Shown: piece by piece, positions 8,326 to 16,776 of the stretch
How positions within the stretch are numbered: position 1 is the first letter of the stretch
How the letters are laid out: the number at the start of each line of letters is the position of its first letter
NCBI RefSeq assembly: GCF_003938655.1
Contig: NZ_RJJT01000023.1
Coordinates: 36,132 to 100,131 of the forward strand
Direction: 5' to 3'
Source: Rhizobium pisi
Lineage (GTDB): Bacteria > Pseudomonadota > Alphaproteobacteria > Rhizobiales > Rhizobiaceae
Length of the DNA stretch: 64,000 nucleotides
The notes under the pieces: generated by a model
The model's database searches: none
What the model was told of the DNA's origin: nothing
The model's input: only the letters and a program-made list of their open reading frames with translations
Translations under genes and position numbers: made by a program

Positions 8326-10072
8326 TTATTCCGGCAATCCGGCCTTGCGCAACGCCGACGCCAGGCCACCCATGAGCTGCGACCGCTCCACATCCATTCG
8401 CACGAACTCGCTGATCATCCAGCCCGGCGCGATCTCCAGCAGTCGCCCGGCCGCTGTTCGCGCAGTCTCCAGCCGATCGCGATTGGCGTAGCTAGCCACA
8501 AGGCTGGCATGGAGGATGCTGAAGCCGGGATTGACCTGGGTTCCCAGCACGGAATATCTCACCGCATCCTCAAACGGCGCGGTAAACAGGCTGACCCAGG
8601 CCAATGCGAGATAGGAGTGATAGTTCATCGGATCGAGCGGACTGAGCCGAGGCGCCTTGAATGCGTGATCGCGCGACTGGTCATGGGTTTCGTTGAACAT
8701 GTGCACCATCGCGCTCAGCCCGTAGGCGAGCGACGAATTGCCGTCCAGCATCAACGCCCTGTCGAGTGCATTGATGGAGCGCTCATAATCATGGGTGATC
8801 GTGGCATGGACGAATCCTCCGAGGCAAAGCGCCTGCGGATCATCCCCGCCGGTGGCGAGTGCCGCATCGGCGTGCCGGATCGCCGCGGCTCTGTCCTCGG
8901 GATGGAAGCCGCCACGCAGGAAGCGCCGTTCATATCCCCAGGCGGCATAGCCATGGGCACAGGCGTAGTTGGGATCAAGACGCAACGCCTCGCTGAGCAA
9001 CCGCAGGGCTCGCCTCAGTGGTCTCCGTTGGCCTATTGGCATAGCTGTGCGGCAAAGCGCGGAGGAAGAAGTCATAACCGTCCAGGCTATCCGGGCGTTT
9101 GCGGCGCGCCCGCTCGATCTCAGCGCGCCGGAGCGTCGGCTCAAGCGTGCCGACGATGCGTTCAGTCAGCTGATCCTGCAGGTCGAAAATGTCTTAGGCC
9201 GCACCCTCGAATCTGTCGACCCAGATATGGGTTGCGTCCCTCCCCCTCGATCAGCTGTGCGGTAATGCGCAGCCGGTTTGCCGCTTGCCGGATACTGCCT
9301 TCCAGCACGTAGCGGACGCCCAGCTCTCGGGCGATCTGCCTGACGTCGACGGTCCTGCCTTTGTAGGCGAAGCTGGAGTTTCGCGCGGATAGCGAACAGG
9401 CTCGGAATTTTCGAAAGATTGGCAATGGCATCCTGGACCAATCCATCGGCGAAATACTCCCGCTCCGGATCGCCGCCCATATTTTCGAAAGCCAGTACGG
9501 CTATCGATGGCTTGTTTGGCAAGGCAGGAGGCGTCGCCAGCCGCATTTCGGGGAAGTGCCTTCCTGCACGAGGCGGTACACCGCGATCGGCTCGGCAATG
9601 TTCTTGACCTGTTGCTTCGTCCATGGATTCGAAACCGAGGGCAAGCGTCTCTTCAACCTCGCTCACGACGTTGCCGGAGATGCAGATGCCGCCGGGATCG
9701 GCGAGCGGCTGCAGTCGCACCGACGCGTTGACGCCTTCGCCATAGCGATCGTCACCGTCGACGACAACTTCACCGAGATTGAGCCCTATTCTCAGTTCCA
9801 GCCGTTCGTTTTGCGGCACATCGGCGTTGCGCTCGTCCAGCGCCCGCTGCAGCGACACGGCGCACTCCACCGCATCCACGACACTGCCGAATTCGGCAAG
9901 CAGCCCGTCACCTATGAGCTTGAAGATGCAGCCGCGCCGCTTCGCGGTTTCCGGCTCGATCACTGCCTTGCGCATCGCGGTGCCGCTCGAACCTCCCCGT
10001 CTCGTCACGCTCCATCAGCGTTGAATACCCAACGACGTCGGGCGCAAGAATAGCTGCAAGCTTCCTGCCCAT
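8326..10072 (-). pseudogene. class III adenylate/guanylate cyclase-TPR protein, frameshifted
   Basis: Pieces in all three minus frames add up to one protein of the rhizobial cyclase-TPR family: MGRKLAAILAPDVVGYS (start 10072), then RKAVIEPETAK through the cyclase domain, then NIAEPIAVYRLVQEG, SIAVLAFENMGGDP, GRTVDVRQIARELGVRYVLEGS, DIFDLQDQLTERIVG, and a TPR-like C-terminus (LLSEALRLDPNYACAHGYAAWG) to 8326. Frame changes fall near 9985, 9612, 9560, 9390, 9230 and 9020, and there is an in-frame TAA at 9196-9194 where the family normally has Glu before DIFDLQD. The intact family makes cAMP or cGMP in the cytoplasm. The longest intact piece (8326-9144) holds only TPR-like repeats. This many lesions rules out a single sequencing error, so it is a decayed gene. 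Confidence 0.85.
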
Positions 10073-10248
10073 CGGATTTCCCCACACGACGACATATCGA
10101 CCGTTAACATACAAGCAGGAAGCCACCTAGGGTGCCTCCTTCCGATAGCGGCCAGTGAGGAGGCAGAAGCGGCACCGTACCTATCAGCAGCGATCGATCC
10201 GGACCATGGGCGCTTGAGAATCTACAGGTGAGGGGCCCCAATCATCCG

Positions 10249-10264
10249 GTTGTCCGCGGACAAC
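10249..10264. promoter_or_regulatory. parS-like 16-bp palindrome, copy 1
   Basis: GTTGTCCGCGGACAAC is a perfect 16-base palindrome and fits the pattern GTT-N4-GC-N4-AAC, the consensus I recall for RepB-binding parS sites of repABC plasmids in alphaproteobacteria. An identical copy lies 149 bases away. No repABC genes are in the window, so a role in partition is an inference. Confidence 0.45.
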
Positions 10265-10397
10265 GGATGATCGAGATATCCCCGGAACAATAGTCTGACG
10301 CGGGAGAAGCGCCTAGCCTTCGACGCTTCTTCCGACGTCAGCGGGCAACAGCTTCGCACGCCCTGGCAGGCGCTGATCAAGAAGCGCATCTGGCCAA

Positions 10398-10413
10398 GTT
10401 GTCCGCGGACAAC
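10398..10413. promoter_or_regulatory. parS-like 16-bp palindrome, copy 2
   Basis: Exact second copy of GTTGTCCGCGGACAAC. The flanking bases differ from copy 1 (left CCAA against ATCC), so the palindrome alone is conserved, as expected for a protein-binding site and not for a recent duplication. Confidence 0.45.
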
Positions 10414-10623
10414 GCCATTTGCCAACTGATCACACGGGCAACCAGAAGCCGCGTATACCGCCGCCTGTTCCGCAGCACCGCCTGCGCGAAATCGACGCAA
10501 CCGCCTGGCTTGAATTTGCCGCATTGCGGTACTACCTCCTGGACGAACCGAAGCGCTGCACCCCTCCTTAGCCGCTTCGGCCCGATGGACAGCATTCCTC
10601 CTCCCATGCTGTCGGTCACTATC

Positions 10624-10656
10624 GAAGCCCGGCGCATCTCTCCCGCGCCGGGCTTC
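10624..10656. terminator. 12-bp hairpin, possible terminator
   Basis: GAAGCCCGGCGC (10624-10635) and GCGCCGGGCTTC (10645-10656) pair perfectly around a nine-base loop. No T-run follows on either strand. It may be a terminator or a structural element of the gene-free region. Confidence 0.4.
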
Positions 10657-10918
10657 TGCTCCTTCGACGCCGGAGGCGGGTGGCAATTGCCCCCCGCATC
10701 ATGCAACGCCTCTCGGGCGCAGCATTTTCCAGCGCCCCTCGTCCTGAAGTGCGCAGGCCAAAGGCCGAAGCCTCGAAGGACACGCCTCAGCATTGCTCCT
10801 CCCATCGGAACAAGGCGCACCTACTGAGGCACTCCCGGACGTCTGCGAAAATCCCCCGACATTTCTGATTGACCGTAGCGCCCGAGCAGGATCAACAGGC
10901 AAGCAAGCGAGGTGACAG

Positions 10919-11359
10919 ATGGATAGAATTGCGCAATGCCATTGCGGATCACTCCGCGCGAAGACGTCAGGCGACCCTCTCACGGTAACCCTGTGCCATT
11001 GCCGGGACTGCCAGCGCCGAACCGGTGCGGTAGCGAGCAGCGGCGCGATCTTTGCGAAGGCCGAGGTGACGGTCGAGGGAGAGTGGAAGGTGTTCGAGCG
11101 CGACGCCGCGGAAGGTCGGAGGGTTCGATTTCACTTCTGCCCGAATTGCGGGACGTCATTATACTGGGAAGGTGATTTCAATGCGGACCTCTGCGGCATC
11201 GCCGTCGGCGCCTTCGCAGACCCGACCTTTCCACCGCCCCTGCTTTCCGTCTACGAACAATCCAGACATGAGTGGGTCCAGCTTCCCGACGGCGTGAAGC
11301 GCGCCCCGCGCGGATTGGTTTCGTCAGCGACCGCGGACAACGAGCCGGGCGACAGGTGA
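10919..11359 (+). CDS. GFA family zinc-binding protein
   Basis: A 146-residue protein of the GFA/CENP-V family, named after the glutathione-dependent formaldehyde-activating enzyme. The zinc ligands are clear: CHCGS near residue 8, CHCRDCQRRTG near 28, and FCPNCGTS near 74. Most members have no proven activity and the formaldehyde role is doubtful even for the name-giving enzyme. The ATG at 10919 follows GAGGTGACAG. It appears monocistronic and is followed by a convergent RES gene. Family assignment is firm, function is not. Confidence 0.88.
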   Translation: MDRIAQCHCGSLRAKTSGDPLTVTLCHCRDCQRRTGAVASSGAIFAKAEVTVEGEWKVFERDAAEGRRVRFHFCPNCGTSLYWEGDFNADLCGIAVGAFADPTFPPPLLSVYEQSRHEWVQLPDGVKRAPRGLVSSATADNEPGDR

Positions 11360-11402
11360 ACGGCACGGACCCATGCGCGCTTTGCCGCGAGTCCGGCCTC
11401 GG

Positions 11403-11957
11403 CTACAAGCCCCACTTCGGGCCATCTTCCGACAGCGCAATCTCGACCGGATCGCCGCTCACTTCGACAGACGGACCGCCGAGCGCATTCCAGCGAAACA
11501 GATTGAGATGCCAGCCTCCAGGGATCAATCTCGATCGATCGATGATGCCATCGGCGCCCACTGCTCTGGCAGCATCGGCCGTGCGCCACGACGGCGGCTC
11601 CTCGCCGGCGGCCAATGCGGCGCGCCAGGACAGATTGGATGCGTTGCGGTCGATGCCGAGGCGCTCACAGGCCTGCTGATCATGCTGATCGAGCACGAAG
11701 GCATCGCCGACCGACAGCGGCGCAACAAGGCGCCGCCGCCCGTCTTCGCGCATATAACCCGAAATCGCCATGATCGCCCATTCGGCCGAGGCGCTCATAT
11801 AGAGGGCAGGCTGACCGAGCCGGTGATAGCGGCCCGCACTCGTCGCAACGGGAGGGTCGAGCACATGATCGAGGCGTTCGACAAGGACCGAACGAAAGAA
11901 GCCCCGCCCACCTTGCGAAAGACGCTCGACGGTTCGCTCGTTGATGGCTGATTCCAT
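11403..11957 (-). CDS. RES domain protein (NAD+-degrading toxin family)
   Basis: A 184-residue protein with a RES domain. The family signature is at residues 42-66: an Arg in GRYHRLG and a Tyr in ALYMSAS, then an E in SAEWAIM, the residues that line the NAD pocket in RES toxins. RES toxins phosphorolyse or hydrolyse NAD+ and are usually encoded directly after a Xre/MbcA/ParS-type antitoxin. Here no antitoxin gene is found on either side: the upstream 340 bases (11958-12296) are gene-free. It may be a solitary family member, a toxin whose partner has been lost, or a gene tamed by mutation. The ATG lacks a strong ribosome binding site. Confidence 0.7.
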   Translation of the reverse strand: MESAINERTVERLSQGGRGFFRSVLVERLDHVLDPPVATSAGRYHRLGQPALYMSASAEWAIMAISGYMREDGRRRLVAPLSVGDAFVLDQHDQQACERLGIDRNASNLSWRAALAAGEEPPSWRTADAARAVGADGIIDRSRLIPGGWHLNLFRWNALGGPSVEVSGDPVEIALSEDGPKWGL

Positions 11958-12296
11958 TTGGGTCCGTGAATTGTCGATACGAGAGAATGCAGGCGATGGA
12001 TAAAGGAAGCGCCTCAGTTATGGTTGCCATGCCGCGCGGTGTTATACCAGCCGTGACACGGCTTTGAGAGCCGGAGCGGGACGGCGGATAGGCGTAAGCG
12101 GTTTCGCCACGACCGGACCACCTCGTGATCGCCCGCCTCTGTAACGGAAGCTAAGGTCGATATCGCTTCTGCAAACAGTAGCAGCAAAACAAAATCAATA
12201 TGTTATTGAATTGCCGGCATTCCCTGACCGAGACGTATTCTCGATCGGCGCCTTGACGCTATCGGCGCCTTTGCTGATACATTTTCCAAGGAAATT
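11958..12296. other. intergenic region upstream of RES gene and aroK
   Basis: No gene recognised. The right end is AT-rich (around 12175-12215) and probably holds the promoter of the shikimate kinase operon. Short open frames on the minus strand do not resemble an Xre or MbcA antitoxin. Confidence 0.4.
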
Positions 12297-12902
12297 GTGA
12301 GTGGGCCGATGCGTGAACAAGTCCCGACCCCTGCCGAAAGCCTTAAAGACAGGGCGCGCGCTGCGCTGGGTCAGCGCAATCTCGTCCTTGTCGGACTGAT
12401 GGGGGTAGGGAAGTCCTCGATCGGCCGGCCGGTTGCACAGCAGCTCGGCATTCCCTTCGTCGATTCCGATGCCGAGATCGAGCGCGTCTCGCGCATGACG
12501 ATTACCGAACTCTTTGCCGCCTATGGTGAGCTGGAGTTCCGGGCGCTGGAAACGCGTGTCATCAAGCGCCTCCTCCAGGATGGCCCACGTGTCGTCTCGA
12601 CGGGGGGCGGCGCCTTCATCGACGAGAGTACGCGCCAGCAGGTCAAGCGCGGCAGCCTTTCCGTCTGGCTGAAGGCCGATCTCGACCTGCTGTGGAACCG
12701 CGTCAACAGACATGACGAACGACCGCTACTCAAGACCGAGAATCCGAAACAGACCCTCGAGAACCTGATGAATGAGCGCTATCCAATCTATCAGGAAGCC
12801 GATCTCGCGGTTCTCTCCCGCGACGTGGGCAAGGACATCATGGTCAGGGAAGTCCTGGCCGCCATCGTCGAGGGAAAGACAGCAGAAAACAAAATGCCAT
12901 GA
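12297..12902 (+). CDS. aroK: shikimate kinase
   Basis: A 201-residue shikimate kinase, which uses ATP to phosphorylate shikimate in the pathway to aromatic amino acids. Walker A is GLMGVGKSS at about residues 33-41, the shikimate-binding DSDAEIE at about 57 with the R of FRALE at about 81, GGGAF near 101, and the lid RPLLKTENP near 140. The GTG at 12297 is preferred because AAGGA lies four bases before it; the ATG at 12309 has no site. In rhizobia the usual aroK is followed by aroB; here it is not, and its stop overlaps a kinase/GNAT fusion by four bases, so this is probably a second copy. Confidence 0.85.
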   Translation: MSGPMREQVPTPAESLKDRARAALGQRNLVLVGLMGVGKSSIGRPVAQQLGIPFVDSDAEIERVSRMTITELFAAYGELEFRALETRVIKRLLQDGPRVVSTGGGAFIDESTRQQVKRGSLSVWLKADLDLLWNRVNRHDERPLLKTENPKQTLENLMNERYPIYQEADLAVLSRDVGKDIMVREVLAAIVEGKTAENKMP

Positions 12903-13954
12903 AACTATTCGTTCTGCTGATGGGCTTTCCCGGTGTCGGAAAGCTGACGATCGCAATGGAATTAAGCCCGCTCCTGGCTGCAAAGGTCATTGACAATCAT
13001 TGGTTCAATAACCCGATACTGCGTCTGCTCGACGACGACGGGACGACGCCCCTTCCGAATGGGATATGGGAATACACCGGACGAGTTCGGCAAGCCGTTC
13101 TGGACGCAATCGTCGCCTACGGCCCTCCCTCGGCAAATTTCATCTTCACACATGCCGGCACAGACGGCGACGAGCGGAGTCTTCGCACGTTTGAGCAGAT
13201 CGCCGGCGCGGCCCGACAATGCGAGGCGTTGCTGGTGCCGGTGAGATTGCTTTGCGATGAGGAGGAGCTTGCGCGTCGTGTTGCCACGCCGGCGCGTCGC
13301 GAGCGGTTAAAGTCGATTGACGTGCAGGCTTCCGGGGAGAAAAGCAGGCGATCTCAAGTCCTCGATCCCAGACATCAATTTACTCTGAATCTGGATGTCA
13401 CCTTAAAAACAGCTGAAGCCAGCGCTGCGGCAATTCACCATCATATCTTGAGCATCGCGGCCGGCGATTTTGGTTCGCTTCAAAGCAATCGCGGCATGAC
13501 GGGGCAAATCGAAATCCAATACGCGCTACGCAATGAGGCCGCTGCAATCAGCGAACTGGTGCAAAACACAATTCGCGTCAGCAATGCGATGGACTATCCC
13601 GCCGAGGTCATAGAGAGGGTCGTGGGAAAATTCTCCCATGAAGCAGTCCTTGGATTAATGGAAAACCGTGTGGTCTGGATCGCGCGCCAGGGTGATGAGA
13701 TCGTTGGCACAGCAAGTCTTGATGGGGACACGATAAGGACCGTCTTTGTGTCGCCAATGGCTCAAGGACAGGGTGTTGGACGGCGTCTCATGGAGACGGT
13801 GGAAGCCGCTGCTCGTGAGGCCGGTATTGAGGTATTGCGTGTTCCGGCGTCTCTGACCGCCAGAAACTTCTATGCCCGTCTCGGCTACGACGAAGTGCGC
13901 GAAGTTCTCTATGGTCAGGAGCGCACTTTCCTCATGGAAAAACAAATCGCTTAG
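12899..13954 (+). CDS. P-loop kinase-like / GNAT acetyltransferase fusion
   Basis: A 351-residue two-domain protein. Residues 1-190 look like a small P-loop kinase: Walker A GFPGVGKLT at 9-17, a base- or substrate-binding FTHAG, and a lid-like Arg-rich segment at about 120-140, as in uncharacterised AAA/shikimate-kinase-like proteins. Residues 200-351 are a GNAT domain with the acetyl-CoA loop QGQGVGRRLM at about 290 and the C-terminal ARNFYARLGY motif, which acetylates amines. The ATG overlaps the aroK stop (ATGA), so translation is coupled. The joint between the domains (SLQSNRGMTGQ) is an internal Met region, so an ancient gene fusion is possible. Substrates are unknown. Confidence 0.75.
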   Translation: MKLFVLLMGFPGVGKLTIAMELSPLLAAKVIDNHWFNNPILRLLDDDGTTPLPNGIWEYTGRVRQAVLDAIVAYGPPSANFIFTHAGTDGDERSLRTFEQIAGAARQCEALLVPVRLLCDEEELARRVATPARRERLKSIDVQASGEKSRRSQVLDPRHQFTLNLDVTLKTAEASAAAIHHHILSIAAGDFGSLQSNRGMTGQIEIQYALRNEAAAISELVQNTIRVSNAMDYPAEVIERVVGKFSHEAVLGLMENRVVWIARQGDEIVGTASLDGDTIRTVFVSPMAQGQGVGRRLMETVEAAAREAGIEVLRVPASLTARNFYARLGYDEVREVLYGQERTFLMEKQIA

Positions 13955-14031
13955 GTAGCCTGCCCAGTGACGCATTTGACCCACCAATGCGGATATCAAC
14001 TGGGTTGGCCGGACGCGAAAGGAGACGCAGA

Positions 14032-14628
14032 ATGTCTGATCTGCTCGAAGCCCAACGGAGGCTGCAGGCCGAAGCCGATGAGGTCGTCCGAGCGTTGCGG
14101 CTTGACCAGCTTCTTGCCGATCTCGGGCAACCTGTCAGAGTCGGAAGCGCGGCAATGGGACTCATGGTGCGTCGAGACATAGATATCACGGTCGTCTGCC
14201 CCAAGATCAACGCTCAGGCGCTGGAAGCATTTACTGCTATCGGCGCTCGCCTCATGCGGATGACAGAACGAGTGGTCGCGGTGCGGTTCCGCAATGACAG
14301 CGGAAAATGGAACAGAGAGCCGGAAAAGTATCCGGACGGCTTTTATCTCTGGCTATCTGTTCACATGCAGGATCAAACACTGTGGACCATCGACATCTGG
14401 CTGGTCGATCAACCAGACCGGCAGCCTGACATCGCCCACTTGAAGACCCTGCTGCCTCGCCTGACGGATGCGGATCGGGAGGTGATCCTGCGCATTAAGA
14501 CCGCATTGGTCGAGCGGCCGCAAAATGCAGGAACAGTTTCCAGCGCGCTTGTCTACGAAGCCGTCATGGACCACGGTGTTCGCACTTTGGCCGAGTTCGA
14601 AAACTGGCATCAGGAACGCCGCCCCTGA
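14032..14628 (+). CDS. nucleotidyltransferase-like protein
   Basis: A 198-residue protein starting at 14032, where AAAGGAGACGCAGA precedes the ATG. Near residue 38 it has VGSAAMGLMVRRDIDITV, which fits the G-S followed by D-x-D pattern of the polymerase-beta nucleotidyltransferase fold (aminoglycoside or MNT-type enzymes). I know no closer family. It may transfer a nucleotide to a small molecule or protein, but this is only inferred. It follows the kinase/GNAT gene by 77 bases and may share its operon. Confidence 0.6.
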   Translation: MSDLLEAQRRLQAEADEVVRALRLDQLLADLGQPVRVGSAAMGLMVRRDIDITVVCPKINAQALEAFTAIGARLMRMTERVVAVRFRNDSGKWNREPEKYPDGFYLWLSVHMQDQTLWTIDIWLVDQPDRQPDIAHLKTLLPRLTDADREVILRIKTALVERPQNAGTVSSALVYEAVMDHGVRTLAEFENWHQERRP

Positions 14629-14690
14629 TATTACAAAGCGCCTGGACCGACGGCCGCTTCTTAACAGCGTTCCGTCGACCCGACCCGACC

Positions 14691-15629
14691 TCACACGACC
14701 AGCGCCCCTTGTCGCTCGGCGAGCGTCACCACCGCGCGGGTTCCGGAGTTGAACTCAAGAAAATCCGCCTCGATGCCGTCGCTGAAGATTACGCCGTGTT
14801 CGGGCATTTCGGAGACGATGGTCAGGGGCTGGGATTCCGAGACGAGACCGGCGACGATGCTGGTGCCGGTCGTGCGGCTTGGAAAGGGTTCGCGCACGAA
14901 ATAGCGCAGGTAATCCGCGTCCCAGGCGAAGGACATATCAAGCGTGGCGCGGTCGTGTTCGATCCCGAGCGTGCTCGCAGCTCCGATCCAGCCGGAATAG
15001 AGGCTCTTCAGCCAGCCGGTCGAGCCCATGCCGGTGGAGACGATGATGCCGCTGGAGGACTGGCGCTCCTCGCGATCCTCGGCATGCAGGACATAACGCG
15101 CCGAGACGTGGCTCTGCGGCCCGATGAAGAGATCGTTGACCGCATGGATGACGGCTCCGGTGTTGAGCGTCGCCTTGGCCATGCTGACGCGCTTGATCGG
15201 CCGCCGGTTTTTCAGCGCCTCGCCGATAACCCGGGGAAGGCTCTTGGTGTTGAAGGGAAGCAGGAGACCGTCCCAGCGCATCGGATCGGGATTGACGCCG
15301 AGAACCGGCTGGCCGTCGAGATATTTGAGCGTGTTGGCGACCAGACCGTCCTGGCCGAGCACCACGACGACATCGTCGGCGCCGAAGACGAAGTTTGCGA
15401 GGTAGCGGCGCTCGAGGCGCTGCACGCGGGCGACCGCGCGCAGGCTCGCTTCCACCTCGGTGATGGCAGCTTCGCATCGCTTCTTTTCGGCGAGATAGTC
15501 GCTGAAATCGGCGCCGAGATGTTCGACATAGAACTGCGCCTGCTGCACCGTGTTGAACCGGGCGATGAGCTCGTCGAGCCGCGTCGGCCTGATGACCAGA
15601 ATGATCTTGCGTTCGTCAGAGACCGGCAC
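14691..15629 (-). CDS. NAD kinase-like protein
   Basis: A 312-residue protein of the ATP-NAD kinase fold. The Gly-rich site that is GGDGT in classical NAD kinases reads LGQDGLVAN at about residue 91, followed by VLGVNPDP and, at about residue 200, IIVSTGMGSTGW, the typical second motif. The first 80 residues contain a helical region not found in short NAD kinases. It could phosphorylate NAD to NADP or be a sensor that binds it. Its start overlaps the end of the SPFH gene by 14 bases, so it is translated as the second gene of that operon, across from the Nudix-type regulator. The departure from GGDG leaves its activity uncertain. Confidence 0.75.
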   Translation of the reverse strand: MPVSDERKIILVIRPTRLDELIARFNTVQQAQFYVEHLGADFSDYLAEKKRCEAAITEVEASLRAVARVQRLERRYLANFVFGADDVVVVLGQDGLVANTLKYLDGQPVLGVNPDPMRWDGLLLPFNTKSLPRVIGEALKNRRPIKRVSMAKATLNTGAVIHAVNDLFIGPQSHVSARYVLHAEDREERQSSSGIIVSTGMGSTGWLKSLYSGWIGAASTLGIEHDRATLDMSFAWDADYLRYFVREPFPSRTTGTSIVAGLVSESQPLTIVSEMPEHGVIFSDGIEADFLEFNSGTRAVVTLAERQGALVV

Positions 15630-16650
15630 GGTCCTTGCCCTCCTGCGGCTGCAAAATCTCCCTGAGAAGATCGGGCGAGACGTTCAGCTGGCCGATCTTC
15701 GTCGCATTGTCGGCGAGATCGCGGAAGGCGAGCGCCATCAGCTGGCCCGGCTTCATGCCGACCGAGGCGAGCGCCTGCAGCACTTTCGGATCGGCCTGCT
15801 GGAAGGATTTCATCATCACCGTCATCGCATAGGCCTGGGCATCGGCCTCGGCCTGGGCGTTGGTCGCCGCAAGCGCCACCAGTTCGCGGTTCTGCTCCTC
15901 GAGCGCGATCTTGCCGGCCATTTCTTCCCGCCGGATCTGCAGCTGCCGCTCCTGCACGGCGCGCTCGGCTTCCAACTGGGCTTCGCGCACCTGCCGCCTC
16001 TTATTCTCCAGCGTGATCTCGGTGGCGATCTCGTTCTCCTTGATCGTCCGCTCCTGTTCGATCGCAGCATTGCGGCGGGTGTATATGGCTTCGTCGGCCT
16101 GCCCGAGCAGGGCCTCGCGCGCATGCGCTTCCAGCGCCCTGGCCGTCTCGACCTTCGGCGTGACGGCGAGCAGCGACAGGCCGAGGATCTCAAGGCCAAG
16201 CGCTTCGATCGTCGGGTGTTTCTTTAGCGCTTCGGCCACACCGGCGACGAGCGCCTCGCCCGAGGCAAGCACCTCCTTCAGCGACAGCGTCTGAACCTCG
16301 GCCCGCATCGCCACCTGGACGCGGTCGATCACCCGGGTCGAAAGCTTCTGCGGATCTTCCGAGACGTAAGCACCCCGGCGATCGAGCGTGAAATTCAGAA
16401 GTGCCGCCGTGCGGCGCGGCTCAGCGATGCGGTAGGTGATCTGTCCCTGCACGGTCACTTCCTGGAAATCCGATGTCACCAGAGGAAAGATGAAAGGATC
16501 GTTGACACTGGCCGTCGGCACCAGCACCAGCGAGCTCGATGGCGAAAAATGCCAGAACGCCAGGCCCGCACCTTCGCGGACGGCGTTGCCGTTTTGATAC
16601 TGGATGACGTATTGCGTGGGTTCCGTCTTGATGAAGCGCAGTCCGAACAT
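15616..16650 (-). CDS. SPFH/Band 7 membrane-scaffold protein
   Basis: A 344-residue SPFH (stomatin/prohibitin/flotillin) protein. The start at 16650 is preferred over 16725 because AAGGAAAC precedes it and the mature fold begins there. The SPFH domain covers about residues 1-180, with the core VTVQGQITYRIAEPR; residues 190-290 are a long charged coiled coil (for example NKRRQVREAQLEAERAVQ). It lacks an obvious N-terminal transmembrane helix, so it may associate peripherally. Such proteins form oligomeric rings at membranes. It leads a two-gene operon with the NAD kinase-like protein and is divergent from an NrtR-like regulator. Confidence 0.8.
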   Translation of the reverse strand: MFGLRFIKTEPTQYVIQYQNGNAVREGAGLAFWHFSPSSSLVLVPTASVNDPFIFPLVTSDFQEVTVQGQITYRIAEPRRTAALLNFTLDRRGAYVSEDPQKLSTRVIDRVQVAMRAEVQTLSLKEVLASGEALVAGVAEALKKHPTIEALGLEILGLSLLAVTPKVETARALEAHAREALLGQADEAIYTRRNAAIEQERTIKENEIATEITLENKRRQVREAQLEAERAVQERQLQIRREEMAGKIALEEQNRELVALAATNAQAEADAQAYAMTVMMKSFQQADPKVLQALASVGMKPGQLMALAFRDLADNATKIGQLNVSPDLLREILQPQEGKDRAGL

Positions 16651-16707
16651 GTCCGTTTCCTTGTTTGCGCGGGCGCCTCGCCCGTGTCGACAAGGAGAAA
16701 AACACGA

Positions 16708-16752
16708 CTTAGTGACGAATGTCAACTAACTTAGTTGTTTATTTACACTAAG
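16708..16752. promoter_or_regulatory. nested symmetric operator between SPFH operon and NrtR-like gene
   Basis: Two inverted repeats share the same centre at 16730: the outer pair CTTAGTG (16708-16714) and CACTAAG (16746-16752), and the inner pair CAACTAA (16723-16729) and TTAGTTG (16731-16737), with eight-base spacers on each side. On the plus strand TTTACA (16742-16747), 17 bases, TATGCT (16765-16770) is a promoter whose start would fall near the ATG at 16777, so the regulator mRNA may be leaderless. On the minus strand TTGACA (16725-16720) overlaps the inner repeat. A regulator bound here could block both promoters. Confidence 0.7.
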
Positions 16753-16776
16753 GCTGGCACATGTTATGCTCCCATC

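Larger units (their letters stand above)
10073..10918. other. long gene-free region with parS-like palindromes
   Basis: About 850 bases without a convincing gene. Several frames are open for 70-150 codons on both strands, but their products are rich in Arg/Ala/Pro in the way of GC-rich shadow frames and match no family I know. The region holds two identical 16-base palindromes (10249 and 10398) and a 12-base-pair hairpin at 10624. It may be the remains of lost genes or a non-coding segment with a replicon function. Confidence 0.5.

Noticed and set aside
8146..9312. 388-codon plus-strand frame over the cyclase pseudogene
   Set aside because: The minus strand carries an ordered run of family motifs; the plus-strand product has none.
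10222..10868. Several 70-150-codon frames on both strands around the parS-like sites
   Set aside because: No ribosome binding sites, domains or consistent codon use; treated as non-coding.
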